The position numbers were made by a program, and so were the translations under genes. Below are positions 1-9,104 of a DNA stretch of 64,000 nucleotides, one piece after another. A model generated the notes under the pieces. That model was not told where the DNA came from, made no database searches, and worked only from the letters and a program-made list of their open reading frames with translations. Numbering within the stretch: position 1 is the first letter of the stretch; each line of letters starts with the position of its first letter. This DNA comes from Marinobacterium alkalitolerans (GTDB lineage Bacteria > Pseudomonadota > Gammaproteobacteria > Pseudomonadales > Balneatricaceae): contig NZ_JACVEW010000010.1 in assembly GCF_017776525.1 (NCBI RefSeq), positions 1-64,000 of the forward strand. The letters are read 5' to 3'.

Positions 1-19
1 CCTCCTCCACTAAAGCCAC

Positions 20-50
20 AAAAAAGGGACCCTCAAATGAGGATCCCTTT
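20..50 (-). terminator. Rho-independent terminator after rluA
   Basis: On the minus strand, two 12-base arms (39-50 and 23-34) around a 4-base loop form a hairpin with one G-U pair, followed by a run of T (the A run at 20-25). It lies just beyond the rluA stop and fits the end of the rlmD-rluA transcript. Confidence 0.8.
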
Positions 51-104
51 ATGATCGAAAACTATGGGACAGCAGTGAGCCTTGAGCTCCTTTTTTTGTG
101 GCCG

Positions 105-734
105 TTATGCAAAGTCGGCCGGGGATTCGAAATACAGCTTATCGCCATGAACAGGGTGGTTCACAGCCAGTTGTTCGGCATGCAGCATCATTCTGGGGTA
201 GCGATGTGCACTTGCCGCTGGAGCGTAAAAACGGTCACCCAGAATGGGGTGGCCCAGCGCCATCATATGAACACGCAACTGGTGTGAACGCCCTGTAATC
301 GGGGTTAGCAGCATCAGGCTGGTATTTTCATCCTCATCGCGCTCAATGCACTGCCAAAGGGTGAGAGCTGGCTTGCCCTTGTCGTGATCGACCATCTGTC
401 TGGGTCGACGCTCCCAGTCACAGCGCAAGGGCAGCTCAACACTCCCTTGGTCATCAATCGGCAGGCCGTGCACCCGAGCACGGTAACGCTTTTCGGTGTC
501 GCGGTTCTGAAATTGAAGGCTCAGGTTGCGGTGGCTGTCGGCATTCAGGGCCAGAACCATAAGGCCAGATGTGGCCTGATCGAGTCGGTGAACGATACGC
601 GCGGTGGGATACTGCTCCTGCACACGACGCCAGAGGCAGTCCTGCTTCTCAGGGCCTCGCCCGGGAACGGAGAGCAGACCGGCCGGTTTGCTTACAACCA
701 CCAGTTGGTCATCCGCGAATATGATTTCAGGCAT
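105..734 (-). CDS. rluA: Dual-specificity tRNA/rRNA pseudouridine synthase RluA
   Basis: A 209-residue cytoplasmic pseudouridine synthase. Family knowledge: RluA isomerises U746 of 23S rRNA and U32 of some tRNAs. The signature HRLDQATSG is at residues 49-57, with the catalytic Asp at 52, and a C-terminal GRSHQLRVH motif follows. There is no S4 domain, and the length is close to the E. coli enzyme (219), which favours RluA over RluC or RluD. The frame is open further upstream, but the ATG at 734 starts exactly at the conserved N-terminus and overlaps the rlmD stop by 8 bases, indicating translational coupling. Other RluA-type specificities cannot be excluded from sequence alone. Confidence 0.88.
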   Translation of the reverse strand: MPEIIFADDQLVVVSKPAGLLSVPGRGPEKQDCLWRRVQEQYPTARIVHRLDQATSGLMVLALNADSHRNLSLQFQNRDTEKRYRARVHGLPIDDQGSVELPLRCDWERRPRQMVDHDKGKPALTLWQCIERDEDENTSLMLLTPITGRSHQLRVHMMALGHPILGDRFYAPAASAHRYPRMMLHAEQLAVNHPVHGDKLYFESPADFA

Positions 735-2073
735 TGGCACGTTCCAGCAACAGCATGGACTCGACATGGGCGGTTTGCGGGAACATGTCCATGATACCGA
801 ACTTGCTGATGTGATAGCCGCGCTCAAGCAGTGGTGAGAGATCGGCTACCAGCGCAGACGGGTTGCATGAGATATACAGGATGCGCTTGGCACCGTAACG
901 GGCCAGCTGGTGGACGGTTTCGCGCGCGCCGGTGCGGGGAGGGTCCAGCAGGATGAGGTCAAAGCCTTCCCGGAACCAGGGGGCATGTACAAAGCTTTCG
1001 GACAGGTCGGCGCGATAGAACTGGGCGTTTTTCAGTCCCGCTGTTGCAGCATTATCACGCGCACGCGCCACCATCGCCTCTGAACCTTCGACCCCTACGG
1101 CTTGCCGGGCAAGCTGTGCCAACGGCAGGGTAAAATTGCCCAGTCCGGAAAACAGGTCAAGCACGCGGTCCTCGGGCCCGGGGGCAAGCCAGGCAAGGGC
1201 CTGATTAACCATTTTGCGGTTGATATCGCCGTTAACCTGTATGAAGTCAGTGCTGGCAAAGCGCAGTGCAAGAGACTGCTCAGGCAGGGTATAGATGGCA
1301 GATGGATCACCCGTTTGCCCCTGTTCCGCGGCGATTTCCAATTGAAGGCCCAGCTGGTCCGCGACCTGCTCAAGGCGCTTTATAAGCGTTTCATCGGGGC
1401 GGCGTGTACATCTCAGTCGCAGATAACCGCCAGAGTCCCCCCGGCTGATATCGATATGTGTCAGTCGTCTGATATCGGCCTGGCCCTTGAGCGCTTCGCG
1501 CATCAGCCGAAATACAGGCTGCAGCTCCGGCTGCATTACCGGGCAGGTATCGATATCAAGCAGCTTTTTGCTGCCGCGGCGCCTGAATCCGATCAACACC
1601 TGGCCATCACGCTGGCGCTGATTGATGCCGATCCGGGCTGCACGGCGATAGCCGGCGCTCTCGCCAATAATGGGCGGGTAAACCTTGTCTGGCTGTGTGT
1701 CGGCGAAACGTTTCAATTGGTCCAGCACCTGCTGTTCCTTGTGCTGACGCTGCGCGTCTACATTCAGGTGCTGCAGATCGCAGCCGCCGCACTCGCCATA
1801 ATGGGCGCACAGAGGCGGGACTCTGTCCGTACTGTCGTTATGGCGCGTTATCACGCGTGCAGTGTTGTAGCGTTTATGCACCTCTTCAAGGCGCACGTCG
1901 ACCTGCTCCCCGGGTAAGGCATCCGGTATGAAAGTGGTTTTGCCGTCAATCAGGCCGACTCCTCGACCTTCATGACTGAGGCGGTCAATCAGCACGCTGT
2001 GCTGGCTATCGGCTCCCTGACTGGTTTTCTGCCTGCGAGCAGGGCCACCAAATCGAATTCGTGTCTTTCGCAT
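727..2073 (-). CDS. rlmD: 23S rRNA (uracil(1939)-C(5))-methyltransferase RlmD
   Basis: A 448-residue RNA methyltransferase that makes m5U at position 1939 of 23S rRNA in the E. coli family member. An N-terminal TRAM-like region (about 20-80) is followed by four cysteines, C89, C95, C98 and C177, in the pattern that holds a 4Fe-4S cluster. The SAM motif DLFSGLGNF starts at 306, and the nucleophilic Cys lies in SCNPS (C403). The cluster cysteines separate it from the related TrmA. It starts with ATG and forms a two-gene operon with rluA, so two rRNA modification enzymes are made together. Confidence 0.95.
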   Translation of the reverse strand: MRKTRIRFGGPARRQKTSQGADSQHSVLIDRLSHEGRGVGLIDGKTTFIPDALPGEQVDVRLEEVHKRYNTARVITRHNDSTDRVPPLCAHYGECGGCDLQHLNVDAQRQHKEQQVLDQLKRFADTQPDKVYPPIIGESAGYRRAARIGINQRQRDGQVLIGFRRRGSKKLLDIDTCPVMQPELQPVFRLMREALKGQADIRRLTHIDISRGDSGGYLRLRCTRRPDETLIKRLEQVADQLGLQLEIAAEQGQTGDPSAIYTLPEQSLALRFASTDFIQVNGDINRKMVNQALAWLAPGPEDRVLDLFSGLGNFTLPLAQLARQAVGVEGSEAMVARARDNAATAGLKNAQFYRADLSESFVHAPWFREGFDLILLDPPRTGARETVHQLARYGAKRILYISCNPSALVADLSPLLERGYHISKFGIMDMFPQTAHVESMLLLERANA

Positions 2074-2261
2074 AGGATATGTTTGCCTTAATGGTTGTAA
2101 CCGGTCATCAGGGGACGCATGTAAGCGGGTAAGGCGTTATTGTACTGAGTTTTCAGCTCCTTGTAGATGTGTGGCCGCTTGACTCGCGCCTGAATTAAAA
2201 CCGGATACCTGTCATAATTTGCGCCATATCACTGACCTGAATTTTGATGGATGAACGTGAA

Positions 2262-3257
2262 ATGTCTCAGGAACACCCCTTTGCGCCCTTTGTGCGCATA
2301 CTGGGAAAAGGAAAAAACGGCAGTCGCTCGTTAACACGGGATGAGGCAAGGACTGCCATGGGCATGATTCTGGATGAGCAGGTCGAGCCTGAGCAGCTGG
2401 GAGCCTTTCTGATGTTGATCAGGATGAAGGAGGAGGCGCCCGAAGAGCTGCAGGGTTTTGCAGAAGCGGTCCGGGAACGGTTGCGGATACCCGCGGGCAT
2501 CGAGGTCAGTCTGGACTGGTCATCCTATGCCGGCAAGAAGCGTCGTTTGCCCTGGTTCCTGCTGGCAGCACTGGCTCTGGCCAATCAGGGAGTACGCATA
2601 TTCATGCACGGGGCGCGAGGGCATACCCCGGGCCGGATCTACACTGAAGATGTGCTGGCAGAGTTTGGCATACTGCCTGAACGTGATTGGCAGGGCGTAG
2701 AGCGCTCACTCGAAGCGCGTCACTTTGCGTTCATGTCGATTGACACCCTGGTGCCCCGGCTGGGAAACATTATCCAGTTGAGGCCGGTTCTGGGCCTGCG
2801 CTCACCGGTTCATACCCTGTGTCGGCTTTTGAATCCGCTTGCTGCCGCTTGCTGTATCGACGGTGTTTTTCATCCTCCCTACGCCCCCATGCATCAGAAA
2901 ACAGCGCAGCTGCTGGGCACCCGTTACAGCCTTACAATTCGTGGTGATGGCGGGGAAGCCGAGATGAAGCCAGATTCGGATACCGAGTTGCACTGGGTGC
3001 GGGGAGCCAACCTGGATCATGAGTACTGGCCTCGCCTGTATAATCAGCGGATGGTGCGTGAGGAACAGCTGGGCCCTGCCGACCTGCGCCGTTTCTGGCG
3101 TGGTGAAATCGATCATGCCTATGGGGAAGGGGCTGTCATCAGCACGCTTGCAGCGGCCTTGAGACTGTTGTCACAAGAAGATCATGCCAGGTCTACAACC
3201 GAGTGGATTGACCAGGCCCGCGAATGCTGGAATGCGCGGGACATTGATCGATACTGA
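2262..3257 (+). CDS. TrpD2/YbiB-like protein, anthranilate phosphoribosyltransferase fold
   Basis: A 331-residue protein of the glycosyl/phosphoribosyl transferase 3 family, most like E. coli YbiB (TrpD2). The N-terminal helical domain (LTRDEA..MGMILDEQVEPEQLGAFLMLIRMKEE) matches TrpD and thymidine phosphorylase N-domains, but the phosphate-binding glycine loop of true TrpD is not evident; the equivalent region reads HGARGHTPGR. Family knowledge: YbiB binds nucleic acids and has no shown TrpD activity; LexA control is known in E. coli. TTG at 2244 and ATG at 2247 are alternative starts. I prefer ATG 2262, where homology begins, although its ribosome site is weak. It is divergent from rlmD and not near trp genes. 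Confidence 0.75.
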   Translation: MSQEHPFAPFVRILGKGKNGSRSLTRDEARTAMGMILDEQVEPEQLGAFLMLIRMKEEAPEELQGFAEAVRERLRIPAGIEVSLDWSSYAGKKRRLPWFLLAALALANQGVRIFMHGARGHTPGRIYTEDVLAEFGILPERDWQGVERSLEARHFAFMSIDTLVPRLGNIIQLRPVLGLRSPVHTLCRLLNPLAAACCIDGVFHPPYAPMHQKTAQLLGTRYSLTIRGDGGEAEMKPDSDTELHWVRGANLDHEYWPRLYNQRMVREEQLGPADLRRFWRGEIDHAYGEGAVISTLAAALRLLSQEDHARSTTEWIDQARECWNARDIDRY

Positions 3258-3273
3258 CTAATATCCGATCAAT
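3243..3273. repeat. 8-base inverted repeat across the trpD2-like stop
   Basis: ATTGATCG at 3243-3250 is repeated inverted as CGATCAAT at 3266-3273, with 15 bases between. It spans the stop codon of the upstream gene and touches the -35 of the nfuA promoter candidate. It could be an operator or a weak terminator stem; no T run follows. Confidence 0.4.
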
Positions 3274-3301
3274 TTACTCAAGAATAATTTGGGTGTATGC
3301 T
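3273..3301 (+). promoter_or_regulatory. Candidate sigma-70 promoter of nfuA
   Basis: TTTACT (3273-3278) and TATGCT (3296-3301) are separated by 17 bases, and the start codon of nfuA follows 35 bases later. Confidence 0.45.
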
Positions 3302-3335
3302 GACGCCACAGCCCAACGATGCACAAAGGTAGTTT

Positions 3336-3929
3336 ATGACCATTACTGTAACCAAACCTGCCGAGCGCTATCTGGCAGAATTGCTTGAAAAACAGAATGT
3401 CGAAGGTATTGCAGTACGTCTTTTCGTGACCCAGCCGGGGACAGCCTATGCGGAAACCTGTCTGGCTTACTGTCGTCCGGAAGAGGTCAACCCGGAAGAC
3501 GAAATCATGGATCTGGAGCTGCTCCGATTCTATATCGAGCGCAACAGCCTTCCGTATCTGGAAGAAGCTCATGTCGACTTCGCGGAAGACCGTATGGGTG
3601 GACAGCTGACGATCAAGGCACCTAACGCGAAAGTACCCAAGGTGTCGCCGGACAGCCCCATGGATGAGCAGATCAATTATGTACTCTATGCGGATATCAA
3701 CCCGGGTCTGGCGTCACATGGTGGTGAAGTCAAGCTTGAAGAGTTGATTGAAGAAGAGGATGGCGCCATCGCAGTCCTGCGTTTTGGTGGCGGCTGTCAG
3801 GGGTGCAGTGCCGTTGATATGACACTCAAGGATGGTGTCGAGAAAACACTGATTGAGCGTGTGCCTGGCCTCAAGGCTGTGCGCGACGCAACCGACCACA
3901 GCGTTCGCGACAACGCCTACTTCAAGTAA
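3336..3929 (+). CDS. nfuA: Fe-S biogenesis protein NfuA
   Basis: A 197-residue cytoplasmic carrier that delivers 4Fe-4S clusters to client enzymes, helping under oxidative stress and iron limitation. The N-terminal half (1-100) is the degenerate A-type domain of NfuA, which keeps the fold but has cysteines only at 42 and 46. The C-terminal Nfu domain has the cluster-binding CxxC at C154 and C157 in GGGCQGCS. Length matches E. coli NfuA (191). It is a single-gene unit with its own promoter candidate and a downstream hairpin. It starts with ATG. Confidence 0.95.
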   Translation: MTITVTKPAERYLAELLEKQNVEGIAVRLFVTQPGTAYAETCLAYCRPEEVNPEDEIMDLELLRFYIERNSLPYLEEAHVDFAEDRMGGQLTIKAPNAKVPKVSPDSPMDEQINYVLYADINPGLASHGGEVKLEELIEEEDGAIAVLRFGGGCQGCSAVDMTLKDGVEKTLIERVPGLKAVRDATDHSVRDNAYFK

Positions 3930-3945
3930 TCTATACTGTTCTGCA

Positions 3946-3976
3946 ACGGGGAAGATTTTTACTTCCCCGTCCTTTC
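3946..3976 (+). terminator. Hairpin after nfuA, probable terminator
   Basis: ACGGGGAAG (3946-3954) pairs with CTTCCCCGT (3962-3970) across a T-rich loop. The 3' tract CCTTTCT is a poor T run, so termination may be partial. Confidence 0.6.
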
Positions 3977-4011
3977 TACACGGACAGCCATCATTAAATT
4001 GGTCTTAAGTG

Positions 4012-4039
4012 GTTGTATTCACCGTAAAGATCCCCATTG
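4012..4039 (+). promoter_or_regulatory. Candidate heat-shock (sigma-32) promoter of lon
   Basis: CCCCATTG at 4032-4039 matches seven of eight positions of the sigma-32 -10 element CCCCATNT. A weak -35-like GTTGTAT lies 13 bases upstream (4012-4018). lon is a classic heat-shock gene, which supports the reading, but the -35 match is poor. Confidence 0.4.
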
Positions 4040-4104
4040 AATGATTAACCGTTTTTTACCAAGTAGCGCCAACCCCTATGGCGCCCTGCAAAGAGGCACT
4101 CATC

Positions 4105-6531
4105 ATGGATCAATTTGAAGCAAACGATGACGCGGTGACCGTCGAGCTTCCCGTACTGCCCCTGAGGGATGTGGTTGTGTATCCCAATATGGTGATCCCG
4201 CTGTTCGTGGGTCGTGAAAAGTCGATCCATGCCCTTGAGTTGGCAATGGCAGGTGACAAGCAGATTCTACTGGTGGCACAAAAGAGTGCATCCGAGGATG
4301 AACCTCGGGCAGGCGACCTCTTTGGTATCGGCTGCGTTGCCAATGTGTTGCAGATGCTCAAGCTGCCCGATGGCACCGTGAAAGTGCTGGTTGAAGGTGA
4401 ATACCGCGCCAGTGTGGAACAGTTGAACGAAGAGCCGGAGCATTTCAGTGCTCAGGTGAAAGTGCTGCCGGTGGATACTGTCAGCAGTGCAGAGGCAGAG
4501 GTCTACCGCAAAACGGCACTGGATCAGTTCGAGCGCTTTGCTCAGGTTAACAAGAAGATCCCGACGGAAGTGCACAGCTCACTTCAGGGAATCGATGATA
4601 TCGGGCGCCTGGCTGACACCATTGCGGCGCATATGGCGCTCAAGCTGGAAGAGAAGCAATCCATCCTGGAAATGCTGGGAGCACGCCAGCGTCTTGAGCA
4701 CTTGATGTCGCTGATGGAAGCCGAGATTGATCTGGTGGAAGTCGAAAAGCGCATCCGTGGCCGCGTCAAAAAGCAGATGGAAAAAAGCCAGCGTGAGTAC
4801 TATCTGAATGAGCAGATGAAAGCCATTCAGAAAGAGCTGGGTGACATGGATGAGACCGGTGCTTCCGATATCGAAGAGCTGAAAAACCGGATCGAAGCAT
4901 CCGGCATGCCCAAGGAAGCGCTGGACAAGACCCTGAGCGAATACAACAAGCTCAAGATGATGTCGCCCATGAGCGCCGAAGCAACGGTTGTACGCGGTTA
5001 TATCGACTGGATGCTGCAGATTCCCTGGACCAAGCGCTCCCGTGTACGCCTGGATATGCGCCATGCGGAGAAAATCCTCAATGAGGATCACTATGGCCTT
5101 GAAGAGGTCAAGGACCGCATTCTGGAGTATCTGGCGGTTCAGAAGCGCGTGAAGAAAATCAAGGGCCCGATTCTGTGTCTGGTCGGGCCTCCGGGCGTCG
5201 GCAAGACATCTCTGGGGCGCTCCATTGCGCGCGCTACTAACCGCAAATACGTCCGTATGGCGCTGGGTGGCGTGCGTGATGAGGCCGAGATTCGCGGCCA
5301 TCGTCGTACATACATCGGTTCCATGCCGGGTAAACTGATCCAGAAGATGTCACGTGTGGGGGTTAAAAACCCGCTGTTCCTGCTCGACGAGATCGACAAG
5401 ATGGGTATGGACCACCGTGGCGATCCGGCTTCTGCGCTGCTGGAAGTACTGGATCCGGAGCAGAACAGCACGTTCAATGATCACTATCTGGAAGTGGACT
5501 ACGACCTGTCCGACGTGATGTTCGTGTGCACTTCAAACTCCATGAATATTCCGGGCCCATTGCTGGATCGCATGGAGATCATTCGTATCCCCGGCTATAC
5601 CGAGGACGAGAAGCTCAACATCGCCAAGCGCTACCTGATTCCGAAGCAGCTCAAGAACAACGGCATCAAGCCCAAGGAGCTGGAAATTACGGATGAAGCG
5701 GTGCTGGGGCTGGTGCGCTATTACACCCGTGAGGCCGGTGTGCGTGGGCTGGAGCGTGAGATCGCAAAGGTTGCGCGTAAAGTCGTGCGTGAGCTGGCAC
5801 TGGAGAAGAAGGGCTACACCGTCAAGGTAACCGGTGAAGAGCTCGAAGACTACAGCGGCGTGAAGAAATATAAATTCGGCATGGCCGAGGAAGAGGACCA
5901 GGTGGGTCAGGTGACCGGTCTGGCCTGGACATCCGTGGGCGGGGATATCCTCACCATCGAATCGGCTGTCGTGCCCGGCAAGGGGCGTCAGATCAACACC
6001 GGTTCACTCGGTGATGTGATGAAAGAGTCCATCCAGGCTGCCATGACCGTGGTGCGTAATCGAGCACGTCTGCTGGGTATTCAGCCTGATTTCCATGAGA
6101 AGCGTGATATTCATATTCACGTACCTGAGGGGGCAACACCCAAGGATGGTCCCAGTGCCGGTATCGGCATGTGTACGGCGGTCGTATCGGCATTGACCGG
6201 TATTCCGGTTCGTGCCGATGTGGCGATGACGGGCGAAATTACCCTGCGTGGACAGGTTCTGGCCATCGGCGGGTTGAAAGAAAAGCTGCTTGCGGCACAC
6301 CGTGGCGGTATTCGCACTGTGGTGATTCCGGAGGAAAATACCCGCGATCTCAAGGAAATTCCCGACAATATCAAGGCAGATCTTGATATCCGTCCGGTCA
6401 AGTGGATCGATGAAGTGCTGGACATTGCACTGACTCATCAGCCAAAACCCTTGACAGATGATGAAATTGAGGCTGCTGCAAAAGAGAAAAACGGCAGCCG
6501 CAGCGAGCCAGGTCAACTGAGCACGCATTAA
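4105..6531 (+). CDS. lon: ATP-dependent protease La (Lon)
   Basis: An 808-residue cytoplasmic AAA+ protease that degrades misfolded and regulatory proteins. Domains in order: LAN substrate-recognition domain (about 10-205); coiled-coil linker; AAA+ domain with Walker A GPPGVGKT at 361-368 and Walker [10 protein letters not shown]-terminal protease domain with the catalytic dyad Ser684 (GPSAG) and Lys727 (LKEK). Length is close to E. coli Lon (784). The frame opens at 4078, but ATG 4105 is preceded by AAGAGG at 8 bases and gives the usual N-terminus. A heat-shock promoter candidate lies upstream. Its neighbours hupB and ppiD repeat the order seen in pseudomonads and enterics. Confidence 0.97.
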   Translation: MDQFEANDDAVTVELPVLPLRDVVVYPNMVIPLFVGREKSIHALELAMAGDKQILLVAQKSASEDEPRAGDLFGIGCVANVLQMLKLPDGTVKVLVEGEYRASVEQLNEEPEHFSAQVKVLPVDTVSSAEAEVYRKTALDQFERFAQVNKKIPTEVHSSLQGIDDIGRLADTIAAHMALKLEEKQSILEMLGARQRLEHLMSLMEAEIDLVEVEKRIRGRVKKQMEKSQREYYLNEQMKAIQKELGDMDETGASDIEELKNRIEASGMPKEALDKTLSEYNKLKMMSPMSAEATVVRGYIDWMLQIPWTKRSRVRLDMRHAEKILNEDHYGLEEVKDRILEYLAVQKRVKKIKGPILCLVGPPGVGKTSLGRSIARATNRKYVRMALGGVRDEAEIRGHRRTYIGSMPGKLIQKMSRVGVKNPLFLLDEIDKMGMDHRGDPASALLEVLDPEQNSTFNDHYLEVDYDLSDVMFVCTSNSMNIPGPLLDRMEIIRIPGYTEDEKLNIAKRYLIPKQLKNNGIKPKELEITDEAVLGLVRYYTREAGVRGLEREIAKVARKVVRELALEKKGYTVKVTGEELEDYSGVKKYKFGMAEEEDQVGQVTGLAWTSVGGDILTIESAVVPGKGRQINTGSLGDVMKESIQAAMTVVRNRARLLGIQPDFHEKRDIHIHVPEGATPKDGPSAGIGMCTAVVSALTGIPVRADVAMTGEITLRGQVLAIGGLKEKLLAAHRGGIRTVVIPEENTRDLKEIPDNIKADLDIRPVKWIDEVLDIALTHQPKPLTDDEIEAAAKEKNGSRSEPGQLSTH

Positions 6532-6564
6532 CGCAAAGCCCCAGCATAAAAGGGCTGCAGCCAG

Positions 6565-6594
6565 TTGACACCTGTTTCGGGCAGTTGGTATAAA
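6565..6594 (+). promoter_or_regulatory. Sigma-70 promoter of hupB
   Basis: A perfect -35 TTGACA (6565-6570) and -10 TATAAA (6589-6594) are separated by 18 bases, and the start codon of hupB is 68 bases downstream. This is one of the best promoter matches in the window, as expected for an abundant protein. Confidence 0.75.
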
Positions 6595-6661
6595 GTTGCA
6601 GACTATGCGCTGGGCAATGACAACGGATAGAAAAAGACAACGATTCTAAAAGGGGAACAAT

Positions 6662-6937
6662 GTGAATAAATCTGAACTGATCGACGCGATTGCTGCATCT
6701 GCCGATATCCCGAAAGCAGCGGCCGGTCGTGCGCTGGATGCCACACTGGAATCTGTCACTGAAGCGCTGCAGCGTGGTGAATCAGTCGCACTGGTTGGTT
6801 TCGGCACCTTTGCCACTAAAGAGCGTGCGGCTCGAACCGGCCGTAACCCGCAGACTGGCAAGCCGATCGAAATCGCAGCCGCTACTCTGCCGACTTTCAA
6901 GCCTGGCAAGGCTCTGAAAGACGCGGTAAACAAGTAA
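6662..6937 (+). CDS. hupB: DNA-binding protein HU-beta
   Basis: A 91-residue histone-like protein that forms dimers, bends DNA and shapes the nucleoid. The HU/IHF signature ([21 protein letters not shown]) with the DNA-intercalating NP in the beta arm is present, as is the conserved C-terminal [12 protein letters not shown]. The start is GTG at 6662, preceded by AAGGGGA. The ATG that overlaps it by two bases runs straight into a stop, so it cannot be used. It is placed between lon and ppiD as in many gammaproteobacteria. Confidence 0.96.
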   Translation: MNKSELIDAIAASADIPKAAAGRALDATLESVTEALQRGESVALVGFGTFATKERAARTGRNPQTGKPIEIAAATLPTFKPGKALKDAVNK

Positions 6938-6962
6938 TCGGATCTGAAGTCCTGATTGCGAC

Positions 6963-7039
6963 GGAGCGGTAGTTCAGTTGGTTAGAATACCTGCCTGTCA
7001 CGCAGGGGGTCGCGGGTTCGAGTCCCGTCCGTTCCGCCA
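6963..7039 (+). tRNA. tRNA-Asp (anticodon GTC)
   Basis: A 77-base cloverleaf with CCA encoded. Acceptor arms GGAGCGG and CCGTTCC pair over 7 bases with one G-U. The D loop has AGTTCAGTTGGTTAGA, the anticodon loop CTGTCAC has GTC at 6997-6999, and the T loop is GGTTCGAGTCC. It lies 25 bases after hupB and ends before a strong terminator, so it may be processed from the hupB transcript. Confidence 0.97.
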
Positions 7040-7051
7040 ACTTTCGATCAT

Positions 7052-7070
7052 GTCCGAATCACTTTCGGAC
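7052..7070 (+). repeat. Small perfect hairpin between tRNA-Asp and the terminator
   Basis: GTCCGAA (7052-7058) and TTCGGAC (7064-7070) form a 7-base stem with a 5-base loop. The same TCCGAA/TTCGGA core recurs in the terminator stem just downstream. Confidence 0.5.
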
Positions 7071-7085
7071 CTCTAAAATGATCTG

Positions 7086-7118
7086 AAAAAGCGCATTCGG
7101 TCCGAATGCGCTTTTTTT
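7086..7118 (+). terminator. Strong Rho-independent terminator after tRNA-Asp
   Basis: A stem with arms at about 7086-7100 and 7102-7116, both containing GCGCATTCGG or its complement, runs into seven T residues. It ends only 24 bases before the ppiD start codon, so ppiD must be transcribed from within or right after it. Confidence 0.9.
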
Positions 7119-7141
7119 ATAAATCAGAGTGTACGCCTACA

Positions 7142-9025
7142 ATGCTTCAAACCATCAGGGAAAATTCACAGGGGATCATTGCCAAGGTGATCGTCGGCCT
7201 GATCATCGTGACGTTCGCGCTGTTTGGTGTTGAGTCACTGATTGGTCTGGCTAACAGCGAAAAGGCGCCGGCTGAAGTGAATGGTGAAGAGATCAGCGCC
7301 GTTGACCTGCAGCGAGAGACCGAATTGCAGCGCCGCCAGATTCTGGCTCAGATGGGTGAAAATGCCGATCCAGCCGCTATTGATGAAAACCTGCTGCGCC
7401 GTCAGGTGCTGGATGCACTGGTCAGCCAGGAAATCCGCCTGCAGTCGGCTGAAGAGCAGGGGCTGTATCTGTCCGAGTCCATGATTGATCAAATGATTGT
7501 TGCCACGCCCGAATTTCAGGTGGATGGCCAGTTTGATCCGGCACAGTTCGAATCAGCCCTGCGTGCCGTTGGCATGACACCGCTGATGTATCGCGAGCTG
7601 CTGCGCAAGGAACAACTGATTGGTCAGGAGCGCATGGCCTATCAGTTGTCAGCTTTCTCAACGCCGACTCAGGTCCGTCAACTGCTGGCACTGGATCGTC
7701 AAACACGTGACATCGCCTGGGTGCAGCTCTCACTGGAAGAGGTTGAGGCAGGGCTGGAGATCAGCGACGCGGATGTCAAGGCTCGCTACGATGAGGATAT
7801 GGAACGCTTCATGACAGAGCCACAGGTGGTCCTGTCATACATCGAGCTGAACCAGAATGACTTTGCGGATGCCGAGGCGGTTGATGAAGCCGATGTGCGT
7901 GCAGCTTACGAGCAGGAGCTGGTGAGGTTTGAGGCTGACGAAGAGCGTTCCGCCGCACACATTCTGCTGGAAGCCGGCGAAGGCGATGAGGCAGAGTTGC
8001 GTCAGCAGGCTGAATCTCTGCGTGAGCGCATTTTGTCCGGCGAGCTGACCTTTGCAGAGGCTGCCCGGGAATACTCGGCAGACCCGGGTTCTGCCCCTCA
8101 GGGCGGGGAGCTTGGGTATAACGCCCGAGGTGTGTTTGTCGGACCCTTTGAAGATGCGCTCTTCTCGATGGAAGCGGGTGAGCTGTCTGAGCCGGTGCGT
8201 ACCGAGTTTGGTTACCATCTGATCAAGCTGAAAGATATCCGTGCAACCGAGCCGCCCAGCTTTGCAGAGCGTGAAAATGAAATTCGCGCCGAGCTGGCCA
8301 GTGAGCAGGCTGAAGCCAATTATGTGGCGGCACTTGAGCAACTGGCTGACTTGAGCTTTTCCTCTGCGGACTTGGAAGTGCCCTCTGAAGAGTTGGGTCT
8401 GGAGATTCAGCAGACTGAGCCTTTCTCCAGGGCAGGTGGCAATTCTGAGCTCACATCCAATGCCAAGATCCTGCGCGCTGCCTTCAGTGCTGAGCTTCAG
8501 GATGAGGCGCTGAACAGTGAGCCGCTTGAGCTGAGCCGTGAGCGCGCCGTTGTTGTTCGCGTGAAAGAGCAGATTCCGTCGCGCCAGCTTGCCTTTGAAG
8601 AGGTGAAAGAGCGCCTTGAAGCTGAATTGCGTCGTGAGCGGGCCGCAGCAGCGCTGGAAGCGAAAGCGGATGAGCTGCTGACTGCGCTTGAGTCAGGCCA
8701 GGCCCTGAATGAAGTGTCAGCGCTTAACTGGTCAGAAGTGGCGAATATGGGCCGCGAAGCCGAAAGCGCACCGCTGGAAATCAATCGCTATGCGTTTGAG
8801 CTGCCTCGCCCCGAGGGTGAAGCATCCAGCTTTGGCCGCGTGAGTCTGCGCAATGGTGATCTTGCCATTGTAGAGCTCAAGGCGGTGCATGCCGCTGATG
8901 TCAGCGATCTGGATGACAACCTGGTCAAGCAGATGGGGGGCTTTATCGCCAACCGCAATGGCCAGCTGACCTATCAGGCGCGTGTTGAAGCGCTTGAGGA
9001 AGCGGCCGAGGTCGAACGCAACTGA
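7142..9025 (+). CDS. ppiD: Periplasmic folding chaperone PpiD
   Basis: A 627-residue inner-membrane-anchored chaperone that meets proteins leaving the Sec translocon. One N-terminal membrane helix (about residues 12-33, GIIAKVIVGLIIVTFALFGV) is followed by a SurA-like periplasmic domain, a parvulin-type domain (about 266-368, with AAHILL and GGELGY...F...GYHLIKL), and a C-terminal SurA-like part. Length matches E. coli PpiD (623). The frame is open from 7106, but those codons lie inside a terminator. ATG 7142 gives the usual MLQTIRE start. No clear ribosome site precedes it, and a TATAAA at 7118-7123 would give a very short leader. Confidence 0.93.
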   Translation: MLQTIRENSQGIIAKVIVGLIIVTFALFGVESLIGLANSEKAPAEVNGEEISAVDLQRETELQRRQILAQMGENADPAAIDENLLRRQVLDALVSQEIRLQSAEEQGLYLSESMIDQMIVATPEFQVDGQFDPAQFESALRAVGMTPLMYRELLRKEQLIGQERMAYQLSAFSTPTQVRQLLALDRQTRDIAWVQLSLEEVEAGLEISDADVKARYDEDMERFMTEPQVVLSYIELNQNDFADAEAVDEADVRAAYEQELVRFEADEERSAAHILLEAGEGDEAELRQQAESLRERILSGELTFAEAAREYSADPGSAPQGGELGYNARGVFVGPFEDALFSMEAGELSEPVRTEFGYHLIKLKDIRATEPPSFAERENEIRAELASEQAEANYVAALEQLADLSFSSADLEVPSEELGLEIQQTEPFSRAGGNSELTSNAKILRAAFSAELQDEALNSEPLELSRERAVVVRVKEQIPSRQLAFEEVKERLEAELRRERAAAALEAKADELLTALESGQALNEVSALNWSEVANMGREAESAPLEINRYAFELPRPEGEASSFGRVSLRNGDLAIVELKAVHAADVSDLDDNLVKQMGGFIANRNGQLTYQARVEALEEAAEVERN

Positions 9026-9045
9026 TGCGTTGACCCTGCTGCCAG

Positions 9046-9078
9046 AAAAAAGACCGCCCATGCAGGCGGTCTTTTTTT
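9046..9078. terminator. Bidirectional terminator between ppiD and yejF
   Basis: A 13-base perfect stem (9046-9058 with 9065-9077) is flanked by A and T runs, so it works on both strands: for ppiD (plus) and for the peptide transporter operon (minus). Confidence 0.92.
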
Positions 9079-9104
9079 ATGTGGCTTTCAGTATAAGTTG
9101 CCGG

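Noticed and set aside
3250-3275. Possible IscR type 1 site before nfuA (ATACTGACTAATAT)
   Set aside because: Only half of the consensus can be aligned and the spacing is off by one; not enough to call.
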